DNA of 64,000 nt from Lachnospiraceae bacterium UBA4381 (GTDB lineage Bacteria > Bacillota > Clostridia > Lachnospirales > Lachnospiraceae). The DNA lies in the NCBI GenBank assembly GCA_002391105.1, contig DGRT01000037.1, positions 5,974 to 69,973 of the forward strand, read 5' to 3'. Below are positions 53,904 to 63,562 of this stretch, one piece after another (position 1 is the first letter of the stretch; every line of letters starts with the position of its first letter). Below the pieces are notes generated by a model, which was not told where the DNA came from, did no database searches, and saw nothing but the letters and a program-made list of their open reading frames with translations. The position numbers were made by a program, and so were the translations under genes.

Positions 53904-54899
53904 TCATATCAGCGATATAAGATAAAACAGTGCCTTATCAAGCCCGAATCTCCGACATAAGTAGTAAGCCCCGACTCCAAGTCTTATCTTCAGACTTACA
54001 CCGGAGGGTTTCAGAAAGCCCAAATAGGGATTCTTCATCAGCTCCGGATAATGCTCCTCTATATCACGGTTAATCAGTTCCAGCTTTTTCTTCATCGCAG
54101 CAGGCTTTGAACCATGACCATAAACCACAAGCGCATTTACCATATTGGCGAGATACGTATATTCAACCGCCTGCCTCATCCTCTTATTCATCTTTGCTGT
54201 ATCGTATTTTTCTCTGAACCTGTCAAACATAGACTTAACTATCTGCTCGAATTCATTTTCATAATTCATACTTCTCGTGGTCGAGGCAGGATTCAGCCTG
54301 TAATAATAGCCATAGTATCTGATCACCTTAAAACGAGGTCTGCTATAAAATGCTGCCAGAGAAAAATATATATCCTCGCCCTTCCTGCTGTCAGAAAAAT
54401 CAATCCCGTTTCTGATCATAAAGTCCCTGCGATACAGCTTACAGCAGGCAACAGGATAGAGGAGAATCGTAAAAAAGCTGTCCGCCACGCTGACCTTTCT
54501 GAGACTTCCCCGGATATCTCTGGTATGTCCGGCAATTACCATATCATAACCGCCAGCCGCCCTGACAAATGTACTTATATAGTCCGGCGCCACATAATCA
54601 TCACTATCCACAAACATCACATACTCTGCATCGGTAAGCTTTACAGCCTTCATACGGCTTCTGCCCTGCCCCAGATTTTCTTCATTTATTATCAGCCTGA
54701 ACCTGTCCGGATACCGTTCTACATACCTCTCCACAACAAGCTTACTCTGGTCAGGGCTTTTATCATCTATGAGTATCACATCATAGTCCGGATAGTCCTG
54801 CTTCTGCAGACTGCTGAGACACTGTCCTATATATTTTTCCACGTTATAAAACGGAACTATTACCGTAACCTTGCCACGTTTTTCCATACTTATATCCAT
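53904..54899 (-). CDS. Family 2 glycosyltransferase
   Basis: A 331-residue GT-A protein: VIVPFYNVEKYIGQCL (13-28), DDKSPDQS and FVDSDDYV with the DxD motif, then RKGEDIYFS. The C-terminal region (about 225-331) contains helices and may contact the membrane. No strong ribosome binding site precedes the ATG, so the start could be codon 5. It is separated by 18 bp from the next glycosyltransferase, so the pair is probably co-transcribed. Acceptor and donor are unknown. Confidence 0.85.
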   Translation of the reverse strand: MDISMEKRGKVTVIVPFYNVEKYIGQCLSSLQKQDYPDYDVILIDDKSPDQSKLVVERYVERYPDRFRLIINEENLGQGRSRMKAVKLTDAEYVMFVDSDDYVAPDYISTFVRAAGGYDMVIAGHTRDIRGSLRKVSVADSFFTILLYPVACCKLYRRDFMIRNGIDFSDSRKGEDIYFSLAAFYSRPRFKVIRYYGYYYRLNPASTTRSMNYENEFEQIVKSMFDRFREKYDTAKMNKRMRQAVEYTYLANMVNALVVYGHGSKPAAMKKKLELINRDIEEHYPELMKNPYLGFLKPSGVSLKIRLGVGAYYLCRRFGLDKALFYLISLI

Positions 54900-54917
54900 T
54901 TCATTTCTGTTTCTATT

Positions 54918-55754
54918 TTACAGCTCATTTGAATCCTCTGACTTTGTGTAAAATCTGTTAATGAGCTTCGCTATCGGAGCAGGCCAGAATTTACGGAACA
55001 TTTCGTAATTCTCTAAGATTCGACCACCTGCTTCCAGAGTCTTGGTGGTGGTTGACTCTTCATGAATCCTATGGAACATAAGGGACTTCGGTATATATAT
55101 AAAATCCCCCTTCAGCCTGGACAGCTTCTCCCACGCTTCCCAGTCCTCGCAGCATACAAAATGATTATGAAAGATCGGCTGTTCCAGATTCTTCATGGCA
55201 TACATGACTGAAGGACAGCATATAGGATCTCCCATCGATAGTACACGCCTGCGCAGAAACCTGCTTCCACGAGCTATTCGGGGAACTAAAGGCAGCAGCA
55301 TTATCCTTTTTAATTTCAGCATCTCAACATCGGTAGTCCGCGCACCATCACGTATCTCACCATAATCCGAAAAGATAATGAGTGGTTTCTTTGAACCCCG
55401 AAGTGCATTTAAGAATTCCTCTGTATATTTTTCAGCATATACATCATCCTGATGGGCAATAGTCGCAAGCCTGGTTCTGACACATCCAAGCCCAAAGTTC
55501 CAGTCCTGAGTTATGCCACCCTCTCCCTCATTGATATAAAGCTTTATTCCGTGCTTCTCCGCCATTTCACTTATATATTCACACGGCGTAGATGTAACCA
55601 TAATAATCTTCGAGCCTACAGACTGATTCTCAAGAGACTCTATACATTCCTCCAGATATGGACTCTCCTTATAAGCACATATTACAAAGGTATGCTGAGG
55701 CTTATGACCTCCGATTATATATTTTTTTAATTTATCATCCGTCTTTTTATTCAT
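54918..55754 (-). CDS. Family 2 glycosyltransferase
   Basis: A 278-residue GT: TFVICAYKESPYLEECIESL, then GEGGITQDWNFGL and the metal-binding AHQDDVY. Residue ECIESLENQS is the typical N-terminal helix. CEDWEAWEKLS near 220 is the usual E/D-W-x-x-W acceptor-side motif. The protein is shorter than its neighbour and soluble. It sits in the polysaccharide run next to DUF2304. Confidence 0.85.
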   Translation of the reverse strand: MNKKTDDKLKKYIIGGHKPQHTFVICAYKESPYLEECIESLENQSVGSKIIMVTSTPCEYISEMAEKHGIKLYINEGEGGITQDWNFGLGCVRTRLATIAHQDDVYAEKYTEEFLNALRGSKKPLIIFSDYGEIRDGARTTDVEMLKLKRIMLLPLVPRIARGSRFLRRRVLSMGDPICCPSVMYAMKNLEQPIFHNHFVCCEDWEAWEKLSRLKGDFIYIPKSLMFHRIHEESTTTKTLEAGGRILENYEMFRKFWPAPIAKLINRFYTKSEDSNEL

Positions 55755-55789
55755 AACCGAAAATATACCTTAAACCTATAATTAGTCAT

Positions 55790-56200
55790 TTAGTTCTGAT
55801 TAGAGTTCTTCGCTCTGGTCACTTCCTCTGAAGCTTCACGCAGCTCGCCTGCTTTTTTCTTTTTCCTGTTTGTATCTCTTCTAAGAATAGCCAGCTCCTG
55901 AGTCAGCTTCTTAATCTGCTCCCCCTGCTTCGTAACCTCCATCATAAGGGAAAAGATTGCAAAAATCGCAAGTATGAGTCCCACGAACGAAAGCATATTA
56001 ACAGGATCATATATTCCCAGAAGAAGTGATACCTTAAGAAGGAGTCCCGGCCATATAGCAAATACCATGATTCCTATAACAACCAGACTCCAGAATATTC
56101 CAAACCTGAAATCAAGCCTCCTCTGGGCAACACGTCTGGCAATATAAAAGATTGCCAACATCATACATACTATAATTATTATCTGTAATCTTGGAGACAT
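55790..56200 (-). CDS. DUF2304 membrane protein
   Basis: A 136-residue protein with three helices (about 4-21, 32-52 and 68-88) followed by a basic coiled-coil tail (KRKKKAG). The family typically accompanies a DPM1-like glycosyltransferase, here at 56701, and may form a complex with it at the membrane. AAGGAGAGG precedes the start. The HepT stump and MntA genes now lie between it and that glycosyltransferase. Confidence 0.85.
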   Translation of the reverse strand: MSPRLQIIIIVCMMLAIFYIARRVAQRRLDFRFGIFWSLVVIGIMVFAIWPGLLLKVSLLLGIYDPVNMLSFVGLILAIFAIFSLMMEVTKQGEQIKKLTQELAILRRDTNRKKKKAGELREASEEVTRAKNSNQN

Positions 56201-56248
56201 CCAGACCTCTCCTTCTCTTTTTTATATATTCTTATATTTCCCCATATC

Positions 56249-56347
56249 TTAATCTTCAATTTCTTTTAGGGCTTTGGCAGACCTGAGACATTCCTCAGAT
56301 TTTTCAAATCTATACTTTGATAATTCTATTCTGTTATCTTCACTCAT
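56249..56347 (-). pseudogene. HepT-type HEPN toxin gene, truncated to 32 codons
   Basis: An open frame starting ATG 56345-56347 that overlaps the MntA stop by 8 nt, as is usual in mntA-hepT pairs. The peptide begins MSEDNRIELSKYRFEK and continues SEECLRSAKAL, matching the opening of HEPN proteins, then stops at 56249. Full-length HepT is about 130 residues with an R-x4-6-H motif, which is absent here. No remnant of the missing part is found before DUF2304. It is a decayed toxin or a very short relic. Confidence 0.7.
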
Positions 56348-56684
56348 ATAACACTATCCCTTCTCGCTCAACATTTTGATAAAAGACTATGGTATCAAGC
56401 CATTTATCAAAAGTATAAATATCTTCAAGTAAAAGCGATACTTCAACATTTTCATCAAGACTAATCTCACTGGCAATTGAAGAAGTCATCCTTCTATATT
56501 TTGATAATTCATCATGGGGACAATCAAGAAGAAGCATTACATCAATATCCGAATCGATTGAAAAGTCTCCTCTTGCACATGACCCATATAGTATAATTCG
56601 TTTTATTATATTGCCAAGGTTTTCATTAACTTTACTGACAATTTTATGCGAAACCCTTTGTATCACAATATTATTATCCAGCAT
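56340..56684 (-). CDS. mntA: MntA-type minimal nucleotidyltransferase (antitoxin)
   Basis: A 114-residue protein of the DNA-polymerase-beta nucleotidyltransferase type. The active-site motif G34-S35-x10-D46-x-D48 (in LYGSCARGDFSIDSDIDVML) is intact. MntA proteins neutralise HepT toxin by transferring AMP to it. GAGGTGAATTG precedes the ATG. Here the downstream hepT is reduced to 32 codons, so the antitoxin is orphaned or has another job. Confidence 0.82.
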   Translation of the reverse strand: MLDNNIVIQRVSHKIVSKVNENLGNIIKRIILYGSCARGDFSIDSDIDVMLLLDCPHDELSKYRRMTSSIASEISLDENVEVSLLLEDIYTFDKWLDTIVFYQNVEREGIVLYE

Positions 56685-56700
56685 TCAATTCACCTCACAA

Positions 56701-57396
56701 TCATTTCATAATTGCGGCCACAATAACAGCAAGGCTTACTTTGATCATATAGTAGATACTCTTTCCTGCATTGATCGAGGATTCACCCTCTGCCCTGCTT
56801 CTCATCTGCACAGGAATCTCACTCACCCTGTAGTTCCTCTTAATAGCTGTAACAACACTTTCCGGTTCCGGATAGTCCTTAGGATATTCATTTGCAAATT
56901 CCTTCATTAATCTGCGGTTTACCATTCTCATACCGGAGGTAGGATCTGTAATCTCCTGCCCTGTCAAAAGCTTAATCAGTCTCGTAAAATATCTGATTCC
57001 AACGCGTCTCAGCTTTGATGACTGAAACCCTTCGTTTTCTATAAACCTGGAACCAATCACCATATCAACGCCTGAGCCTTCCAGTGTTCTGAGAAGCTTT
57101 CCAAGATAAGCCGCATCATGCTGTCCATCTCCATCTATCTGAACAGCCGTCTCATAGCCATGATAATAAGCATACCTGTATCCGGTCTGAACCGCTCCTC
57201 CTATCCCAAGGTTAATAGGAAGGTTTACATACTTAAAATGATTCTCCTTCAGTATCTCTAGGGTATCATCTTTGGAGCAGTCATTTATTACCAGATAATC
57301 AAATTCCGGAGCATTTTCCTTTACATCCATTACTGTATTAACTATATTTCCTTCCTCATTATAAGCAGGAATTATTACCAAATGTTTTTTCTTCAT
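56701..57396 (-). CDS. DPM1-like family 2 glycosyltransferase
   Basis: A 231-residue soluble GT: VIIPAYNEEGNIV, VINDCSKDDT, NLGIGGAVQTGYRYAYYHG and QIDGDGQHDA carry the nucleotide and metal sites. It matches enzymes that move sugar from a nucleotide to polyprenyl phosphate. The start is at ATG 57396 with AAGG about eight bases upstream; the GTG three codons earlier is too near the ribosome binding site. The C-terminal 20 residues are hydrophobic. Its usual partner DUF2304 lies 500 bp away. Confidence 0.88.
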   Translation of the reverse strand: MKKKHLVIIPAYNEEGNIVNTVMDVKENAPEFDYLVINDCSKDDTLEILKENHFKYVNLPINLGIGGAVQTGYRYAYYHGYETAVQIDGDGQHDAAYLGKLLRTLEGSGVDMVIGSRFIENEGFQSSKLRRVGIRYFTRLIKLLTGQEITDPTSGMRMVNRRLMKEFANEYPKDYPEPESVVTAIKRNYRVSEIPVQMRSRAEGESSINAGKSIYYMIKVSLAVIVAAIMK

Positions 57397-57466
57397 ATAA
57401 TACACTGCCTTCTATCTATCATACTTATTCTAATGATTGTTACACGACTTATAATTATGGAACCTG

Positions 57467-59323
57467 TTATTCCCCTGCATATGTTTTGATCAGATTTTCG
57501 CTGCCATCATCCCATACAACATAAACCTCAACCGCAATATCATCAGCGCTCAGATCCTCCGGATATTTACTATTATAATACAGATCCTCCCCCTTCTGAT
57601 ACCCATCCAGTGTGACAGTAATATATTCTCCACGGGAAGCCATATCCTCCCCCTTCTTATAAGCCTCTTTAGTCCATATTCTGGCTTCCAGATTCTTGAA
57701 GTCGCTCATCTCAGAAAACTCCGCATAGGCTTTGAATTCCACCCTTAGTCCGTCCTCTTCATCTATAGGAGTTATAACAGCTTCAGAACCTATAAATCTA
57801 ATCAGATCATCACTTACCTCTATGACATTCAGAGAGTCCATAAACTCTGACTTTTTCTCCATCTCACTGTCACAATACTCTACACCGTATTTTTCAACAA
57901 GGGTCTGTTCATCGGAATACAGATTCACTCCCAACCCCAGATGGTTTCCCGATATCTCAACACCCATAGCCGCAAGAGTAGTTGGGAACATATCCATCGT
58001 AGAGTAATAACGCCAGGCTTCTGCATCCTCCGGTTCTACAGAAGAATTGAGTACTGAGGTCAGCACTTTTCTCTGATAATCTTCAGGAACAGTCAGACAA
58101 AAATCCTTATCCATAGTAGGATGATCTCCACTAATTACTATAACTGTATTCTCATAAAAATCCTGTTCCTGTATCCAGTCTATAAACTCTCCTACCTGCC
58201 TGCTGGAACATGCCATTACATTAGAATACTGGTCACCACCATAATAGGTTGGCTCACATTTTTCACACCAGTACCCATCCTCAAAATGTGTATCTGCTGT
58301 AAGCATTGTCAGATTGAAGGGCTTCTCCTCCTTACTTAGTCTGGTAAGCTCAGACTTGGCAAATTCAAAAAGCTTCGTATCCTCATAGCCCCAGAACACC
58401 TTATAGTCCTCAGGAATAGCACCGGAGCTTTTTGCGTATTCATAGTCATACATAAAATAATCACCATGACTTGAATAAAAGGTTCTACGACCACCAAAGG
58501 TAGCATTTGAACCCAGCAGAAGTTCATTTTGATACCCCTCCTGCTCCAGTATATCACCGATACCGATAACTGAAGGATATAAACTATCCTGCGCCATTAT
58601 ATAATTTGCATTTACGCCACCTATCTTAAGAGGAAGACCCGTTGAAGCCGCGAACATGGCTCCCATAGTCCAGGTGGAGCCATAGAGGGATATCCCACCA
58701 TTCAGCTCACTGTATTTACCGGAAAAGTTATCTCCCTCCCTGGAAATATCCACCAGCTCAGGAATAATATTCTGCTGAAATGATCCTCCATTTTCTATAT
58801 TGGTAAATGTAGTCTCCATTGACTCCAGATAAAGATAGATAAGATTCTTCTTCTGCTCAGGAAACTTTAATTCCACATCTGATGGACTGACATAATTATC
58901 TTTGATGAAGCTGGAACCTATAATCTGGCCCTTCACATATTCCCTTACGCCCATCTCCTTATCAATCTTGAAAAAAGTCAGTACACCGGCTACCAGCACC
59001 ACCAGCAATGTTATTATATAGAACAGCTTAGTTACATGCTTCCACTTCGGAAGTAATATCTTTCTGATCAGTATGCACGCTACTATCAGAAGAATAAGCA
59101 CCAGAAGCTCCCATATTCCATATCTTAGGATATATTCCTTTACCATATCCGAATTAGTTCCCTCAAGAGGAACCGTCAGATGATATACCAGCTCCTCTAT
59201 GGTCATCTCTGACCAGGAATTAAGCAGCCAATTGAAGGATGCGATCAGCACAATCCCGACTGTTATTAATATCCAGAATAGAATCTTTGCAATTATCGTG
59301 ACAACTTTCTTAACAACTTTCAT
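57467..59323 (-). CDS. LTA synthase-like sulfatase-fold phosphotransferase
   Basis: A 618-residue protein with five N-terminal helices (to about 135) and an extracellular alkaline-phosphatase-fold domain at about 160-480. LESMETTFTN holds the first metal ligand glutamate, and GSTWTMGAMF the probable nucleophile threonine. ISGDHPTMD has the later Asp-His pair. Such proteins transfer glycerol-phosphate or phosphoethanolamine groups to surface polymers. The C-terminal 120 residues (VEVYVVWDDGS) are additional. GGTGG precedes the ATG. Confidence 0.85.
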   Translation of the reverse strand: MKVVKKVVTIIAKILFWILITVGIVLIASFNWLLNSWSEMTIEELVYHLTVPLEGTNSDMVKEYILRYGIWELLVLILLIVACILIRKILLPKWKHVTKLFYIITLLVVLVAGVLTFFKIDKEMGVREYVKGQIIGSSFIKDNYVSPSDVELKFPEQKKNLIYLYLESMETTFTNIENGGSFQQNIIPELVDISREGDNFSGKYSELNGGISLYGSTWTMGAMFAASTGLPLKIGGVNANYIMAQDSLYPSVIGIGDILEQEGYQNELLLGSNATFGGRRTFYSSHGDYFMYDYEYAKSSGAIPEDYKVFWGYEDTKLFEFAKSELTRLSKEEKPFNLTMLTADTHFEDGYWCEKCEPTYYGGDQYSNVMACSSRQVGEFIDWIQEQDFYENTVIVISGDHPTMDKDFCLTVPEDYQRKVLTSVLNSSVEPEDAEAWRYYSTMDMFPTTLAAMGVEISGNHLGLGVNLYSDEQTLVEKYGVEYCDSEMEKKSEFMDSLNVIEVSDDLIRFIGSEAVITPIDEEDGLRVEFKAYAEFSEMSDFKNLEARIWTKEAYKKGEDMASRGEYITVTLDGYQKGEDLYYNSKYPEDLSADDIAVEVYVVWDDGSENLIKTYAGE

Positions 59324-59347
59324 AAAACCACCAAGCCAAGTAATATT

Positions 59348-61621
59348 CTAATAATATCCCACACAGCCGGACCAGAGACATAACAGATTTATGAGCATCA
59401 TCCCCGCAAGAAGGCAGGAATTACAAACCCTAAGAATACCCGGTTTAACCAGTTCTTTCTTAATGGGTATCCTGGTAAGTACATATAGCGTTGGGAAAAG
59501 TACAGGGAACAGATATCTTCCCTGACATCCGGCAACATAATCAGCACCTACTCCGGTATAAGAGATATACATAGAAACTGCACATATAGCACCTACGCCA
59601 ATATATAAGAGTATCACACAAAGTCTATACCATACCGGAAATGTTTTTCTTCCACTGTCCTGATAATTAATAAGTGCGCCAAGCACCACCAGCAGCAGAG
59701 TTATGGTTCCACCTGCAAACATGCCATTATAGCCTACATTATTCTGCCAGTACTCTCCTCCGGTAACAGGATTCAGATACCAGGCAAGGAATGTAGTTAT
59801 AGTTTTAAGAAACTTAAGATTATTTCCCAGAATATATTGTATCTGAAGAGTCGCATTTACATCTGAACCACCACGTGTATCGCCCATGCCCGCATTTAAT
59901 ACATTATTTACCATTACAAATACAAAAGGAAGCACGGCTGCCACAAAGATTCCTGCCCAGTACCCAAGCATTTTCTTCTTACTTCCAAACTTTGCTTTAG
60001 GTATAAACAGCGCCGGAGTGGTAAGCACAAAATAAACAGGCTTTGCAATAGTTGCAGCAAATGCAACTACAGGGAGTATGATCCCGGTACCAGTCTTCAT
60101 TTCCTTGTCCGGTTCCATCCTCTCTGAAAATATGATGGCAAAGGCATACATACTAAGGGCCGTAAGCCAGGTGTCATAAGAAAAACTGGTGGCCATAAAC
60201 ATATTGGTCGGTATCATCATGAGGAGAACCGCCACTATACGTCCATACTTCAGCTTCCTCATGGTAAGCCATACAAGAACTACAAGGAATAACAGATTGA
60301 ACCACCTGCCTGTTATGATGCAGGCTGTGAAGGGAAGTCCCAGCCCCCTCGCAAGACACATACCAAGAGCTATATGAATATAGGAAAATGAAACTGTTCC
60401 AACTCCGGTTTTCTCATAATATTTGAAATAATGCTCCCTGTCCAGATAATTAAAAAGCCGGTAAATATTATCGGTTTCCGAGGAGTCAGTATATAAGGTT
60501 CTTTCCAGAGCAACACTCTGATAATAGTGATATATTTCTGTATCTGCAAGCGACCATCTATGGTCAACTATATGTGATAAATTGGAGGAATTCTTATAAT
60601 GAATCTCATCGTCCCAGCTCACGCCATTTCCCGCAGGCTCCAGGAAGCAGAATGCCGAGCCTACCAGAAGAATAATAGCAACCGCTCTTGGCGTAATATC
60701 CTTATCCTTCAGTATAATGCCCTCTGCAATTATATATACTGAATATATAAATACCGCAAGAAGTACCACAGTTTTAATATTCAGCTTTACAGGGAATCCT
60801 CCAGCCGGCATTCCGGAAGGTAAGGCTCCTATAGATTTAAGACCTGCAAAGGTTACCCCCGCAGACGACAAAAGCCAGACCGCCAAAAATGATATAAGTA
60901 TGGAACCTAAAAGTATAAGCACATATTTTAATATATTCTTAAAACGAGACTTCCATATGTCTCCTGTGGCAAATATATTATCATACAGCGCTTCCAGTTT
61001 TTTCTCCAGAAGTCTCTTTTTTATAAACACAAATCCAACTGCTGCAAGAATCAATATAAGTATGGAAGCCATAACCGGCTTCAACGCAGCATTTCTATAT
61101 GACCTGGAACAAACTGCAGCATATAGAGAAAAGTCCGCATCAATCCCAAGAGATACAAGCTTTGTATGTTCAGGGATATCTGTTACACGAAAGAATCTGC
61201 TCCCGGCAGATACATGGTCAGTCCTTTTTTCTGATACTGTCCCGGCTTCCTCTACTGTTCCTGTCTCAGAACCTCCCTGAATAACGGTATATTCCTTAAG
61301 TACATCGCCCTCATTTGTCATGCACCATACGGTAATCTCCGTACCCTCTGCCGGAGGCTCATCATATATTACTAGAAGCTCCTCGCTGCCATCCTCTAAA
61401 ATGTATGTCAGATAATGATCTGTATCACCTGATGCCTTATACTTATCAGCCTCCACTTCATACCCAACTGCATTTCCAAATACCAGTTCATTTGCATATT
61501 TATAAGAGATTACCTCCTGCCCTGTGCTGATATTTGCATTTATCAGTATCAGACCAATGATCAGTACTGCAGCTATTATAATGAAGAGCATTTTTATGTA
61601 ATTGTCCAGCCGTTTAGTCAT
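59348..61621 (-). CDS. DUF2142-like large polytopic membrane protein
   Basis: A 757-residue membrane protein with a helix at the N-terminus, an extracellular segment (about 30-170), and then twelve or so helices. WDDEIHYKNSSNLSHIVDHR is a DUF2142 landmark, and the topology resembles PMT/GT-C transferases with an Asp-Asp-Glu element in the first large loop. It could transfer a lipid-linked sugar. The frame continues 29 codons upstream, but AGGA about ten bases before ATG 61621 decides the start. It follows the wall-repeat membrane protein by 28 bp. Confidence 0.8.
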   Translation of the reverse strand: MTKRLDNYIKMLFIIIAAVLIIGLILINANISTGQEVISYKYANELVFGNAVGYEVEADKYKASGDTDHYLTYILEDGSEELLVIYDEPPAEGTEITVWCMTNEGDVLKEYTVIQGGSETGTVEEAGTVSEKRTDHVSAGSRFFRVTDIPEHTKLVSLGIDADFSLYAAVCSRSYRNAALKPVMASILILILAAVGFVFIKKRLLEKKLEALYDNIFATGDIWKSRFKNILKYVLILLGSILISFLAVWLLSSAGVTFAGLKSIGALPSGMPAGGFPVKLNIKTVVLLAVFIYSVYIIAEGIILKDKDITPRAVAIILLVGSAFCFLEPAGNGVSWDDEIHYKNSSNLSHIVDHRWSLADTEIYHYYQSVALERTLYTDSSETDNIYRLFNYLDREHYFKYYEKTGVGTVSFSYIHIALGMCLARGLGLPFTACIITGRWFNLLFLVVLVWLTMRKLKYGRIVAVLLMMIPTNMFMATSFSYDTWLTALSMYAFAIIFSERMEPDKEMKTGTGIILPVVAFAATIAKPVYFVLTTPALFIPKAKFGSKKKMLGYWAGIFVAAVLPFVFVMVNNVLNAGMGDTRGGSDVNATLQIQYILGNNLKFLKTITTFLAWYLNPVTGGEYWQNNVGYNGMFAGGTITLLLVVLGALINYQDSGRKTFPVWYRLCVILLYIGVGAICAVSMYISYTGVGADYVAGCQGRYLFPVLFPTLYVLTRIPIKKELVKPGILRVCNSCLLAGMMLINLLCLWSGCVGYY

Positions 61622-61649
61622 ATTATAATAATTCCTGCCTAAATAATGA

Positions 61650-63485
61650 TTAGTTTTCCTGCAAAGCTCCATCCGGGCCAAGATAATATCCATCCACAGT
61701 AACATCACTCAGCATTATGCCGGAATCCAGAAAATAGTACCATTTACCATCTATTTCCTGCCAGCCAGTACTCATTTTACCCGAATCTCCCAGATAGAAG
61801 GTTTCTTCGTCAATAGTTATCCAGCCGGTATCCATAGTATTCCCACCATTTATGTGATAAAAGGCATCCTGAATCAAATACCAGCCTTCCTTCAGATACA
61901 TTCCATCCAGACCTTCATGTGCCCAGCCCTGACCAACATCCACCCATCTGGTTCTGCGATAAATATTTGCAGACTTAAGCTTCTCGTCAAGGCAGAACTC
62001 CATATTGATAAGAACCGAATCCGGCACCCCAACACTTGAAGCATTATCAGAAGATGACTCATTATTCTCACTTTGTCCGGAGCCTTCTGTATCCTCCCCA
62101 TAACGGGGAATCACCACATAATCGCCAAATATTCTTGCAAAACGGAACATGGAATCATAGGTTGATACCGTCTCCTCACTCATAACAGTATAGTTAATCC
62201 AGGGATCATAGAGCTTAAGGTCCTCAACAAAGTCCTCTGTTGTCACGATGCGGGCATCATTTCCCTTGTTTCCAAATGCCTCACAAACCTCAAGTGCCTC
62301 ACTTGAAATATGAAATCTGTTTTCAACATCTTTAAATTCTGTACATTTTGTAACCGGGCGCCCGCTGAGCATTCCCATTCCGACTACAAGTCCACCCATG
62401 ATAACCGACGCTACGATCTGCCAGATACCAAGCTTATCCCCACTCATAACAAAGAGCGTTCCGGCTAAAGCAAAGATGAGACCTACCGGAAGGGGTATCA
62501 TGAATATAGTGCATATTATCAGGGTAAATATAACAGCCCATGTTCCCCGCACTTTGAACACCATACCCATTACTATAAAGATAACGGCAAATACCAACAT
62601 CCAGTTTGCTTCAAAGTATTCTTTATATAGCTCTGTAAGCCCAGTTTCTTCCGGAAGCGAGCCAACTGCATTCCAGCCTTCTATAGAAAATGCAACTATA
62701 TAGATAACAATTCCAACTAATAAAAAGAATATATCCGATATGAGAAGAACTGTACGTTCAAATCTGTAGGGTCTTACCTTTTCAGATACCATCTGCCCCT
62801 CTTCAGCAGATTCATCATCAGTTATTTCTCCGCTCTTTTCTTTATTGTCAGAAGCGCCTGTGCGTTTCTTTTCAGCTCTTACCTCGAAGATTTTCCGTAT
62901 CCTGCTTACCATGCCAAGCAGCGAATATATTACCGGCGGAGTGCCAAGTATTCCGGCCACGACCCTTCCATACCAGGGATTCAGGATAACCCCTCCCTCT
63001 ATAGCGAGAGAAGAATAGCCTCCAAAAAATATAATCATAGAAAACAGCGCCATAAAAAGACAAGTACCTGCGAATACGAAATATCCTCCTCTTTTCTGAA
63101 CAGCCATAAATCTTAGTGACAGACAAATATATTCAACTACAAAAACTATCAAAAACAGAACCGGAAGCTGTGAATAGCAAAAAACCAGCGGATGTACATT
63201 CAGATTATTGCAGCACCATGCTACAATTACAGTCCAAAGCATTCCATTATGCTTATCCAATATGGTGGAAACCGTTTCCCCATCATTTAAATGACCCTTG
63301 ATGTCCCATATCCTTTCCATGAAATCCGCATCAGTTTCAACCGTGTGCTGCTGATAAATCATATAATGAATAAGCGTATATAACCCATATACCATAGCAG
63401 ACGTCACAAAAAGAGCCAGAATGATTCTGGACACCAGTTCTCCCTTGCTTATTTGATTGTCCTTTTTTGATTTCTTATCGGACAT
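61650..63485 (-). CDS. Polytopic membrane protein with C-terminal wall-binding repeats
   Basis: A 611-residue protein. Residues 1-400 carry about ten helices with a charged loop (about 200-245), residues 400-500 an extracellular domain, and about 510-611 four or five choline/glucan-binding type repeats (GWITIDEETFYLG, GWQEIDGKWYYFLDSG). Such repeats are normally on secreted proteins, so finding them on a membrane enzyme-like protein is uncommon. The start at 63485 (MSDKKSKK) is preferred because the upstream ATG has no ribosome binding site; GGGGAG lies about 14 bases before. The DUF2142 gene follows. Confidence 0.78.
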   Translation of the reverse strand: MSDKKSKKDNQISKGELVSRIILALFVTSAMVYGLYTLIHYMIYQQHTVETDADFMERIWDIKGHLNDGETVSTILDKHNGMLWTVIVAWCCNNLNVHPLVFCYSQLPVLFLIVFVVEYICLSLRFMAVQKRGGYFVFAGTCLFMALFSMIIFFGGYSSLAIEGGVILNPWYGRVVAGILGTPPVIYSLLGMVSRIRKIFEVRAEKKRTGASDNKEKSGEITDDESAEEGQMVSEKVRPYRFERTVLLISDIFFLLVGIVIYIVAFSIEGWNAVGSLPEETGLTELYKEYFEANWMLVFAVIFIVMGMVFKVRGTWAVIFTLIICTIFMIPLPVGLIFALAGTLFVMSGDKLGIWQIVASVIMGGLVVGMGMLSGRPVTKCTEFKDVENRFHISSEALEVCEAFGNKGNDARIVTTEDFVEDLKLYDPWINYTVMSEETVSTYDSMFRFARIFGDYVVIPRYGEDTEGSGQSENNESSSDNASSVGVPDSVLINMEFCLDEKLKSANIYRRTRWVDVGQGWAHEGLDGMYLKEGWYLIQDAFYHINGGNTMDTGWITIDEETFYLGDSGKMSTGWQEIDGKWYYFLDSGIMLSDVTVDGYYLGPDGALQEN

Positions 63486-63562
63486 GGTCTTACAGTTTTC
63501 TCCCCTTATCAGCTTATACTGTATCATATTATCGCAAAGCTTTGCATTTCCCTATAAAATCA

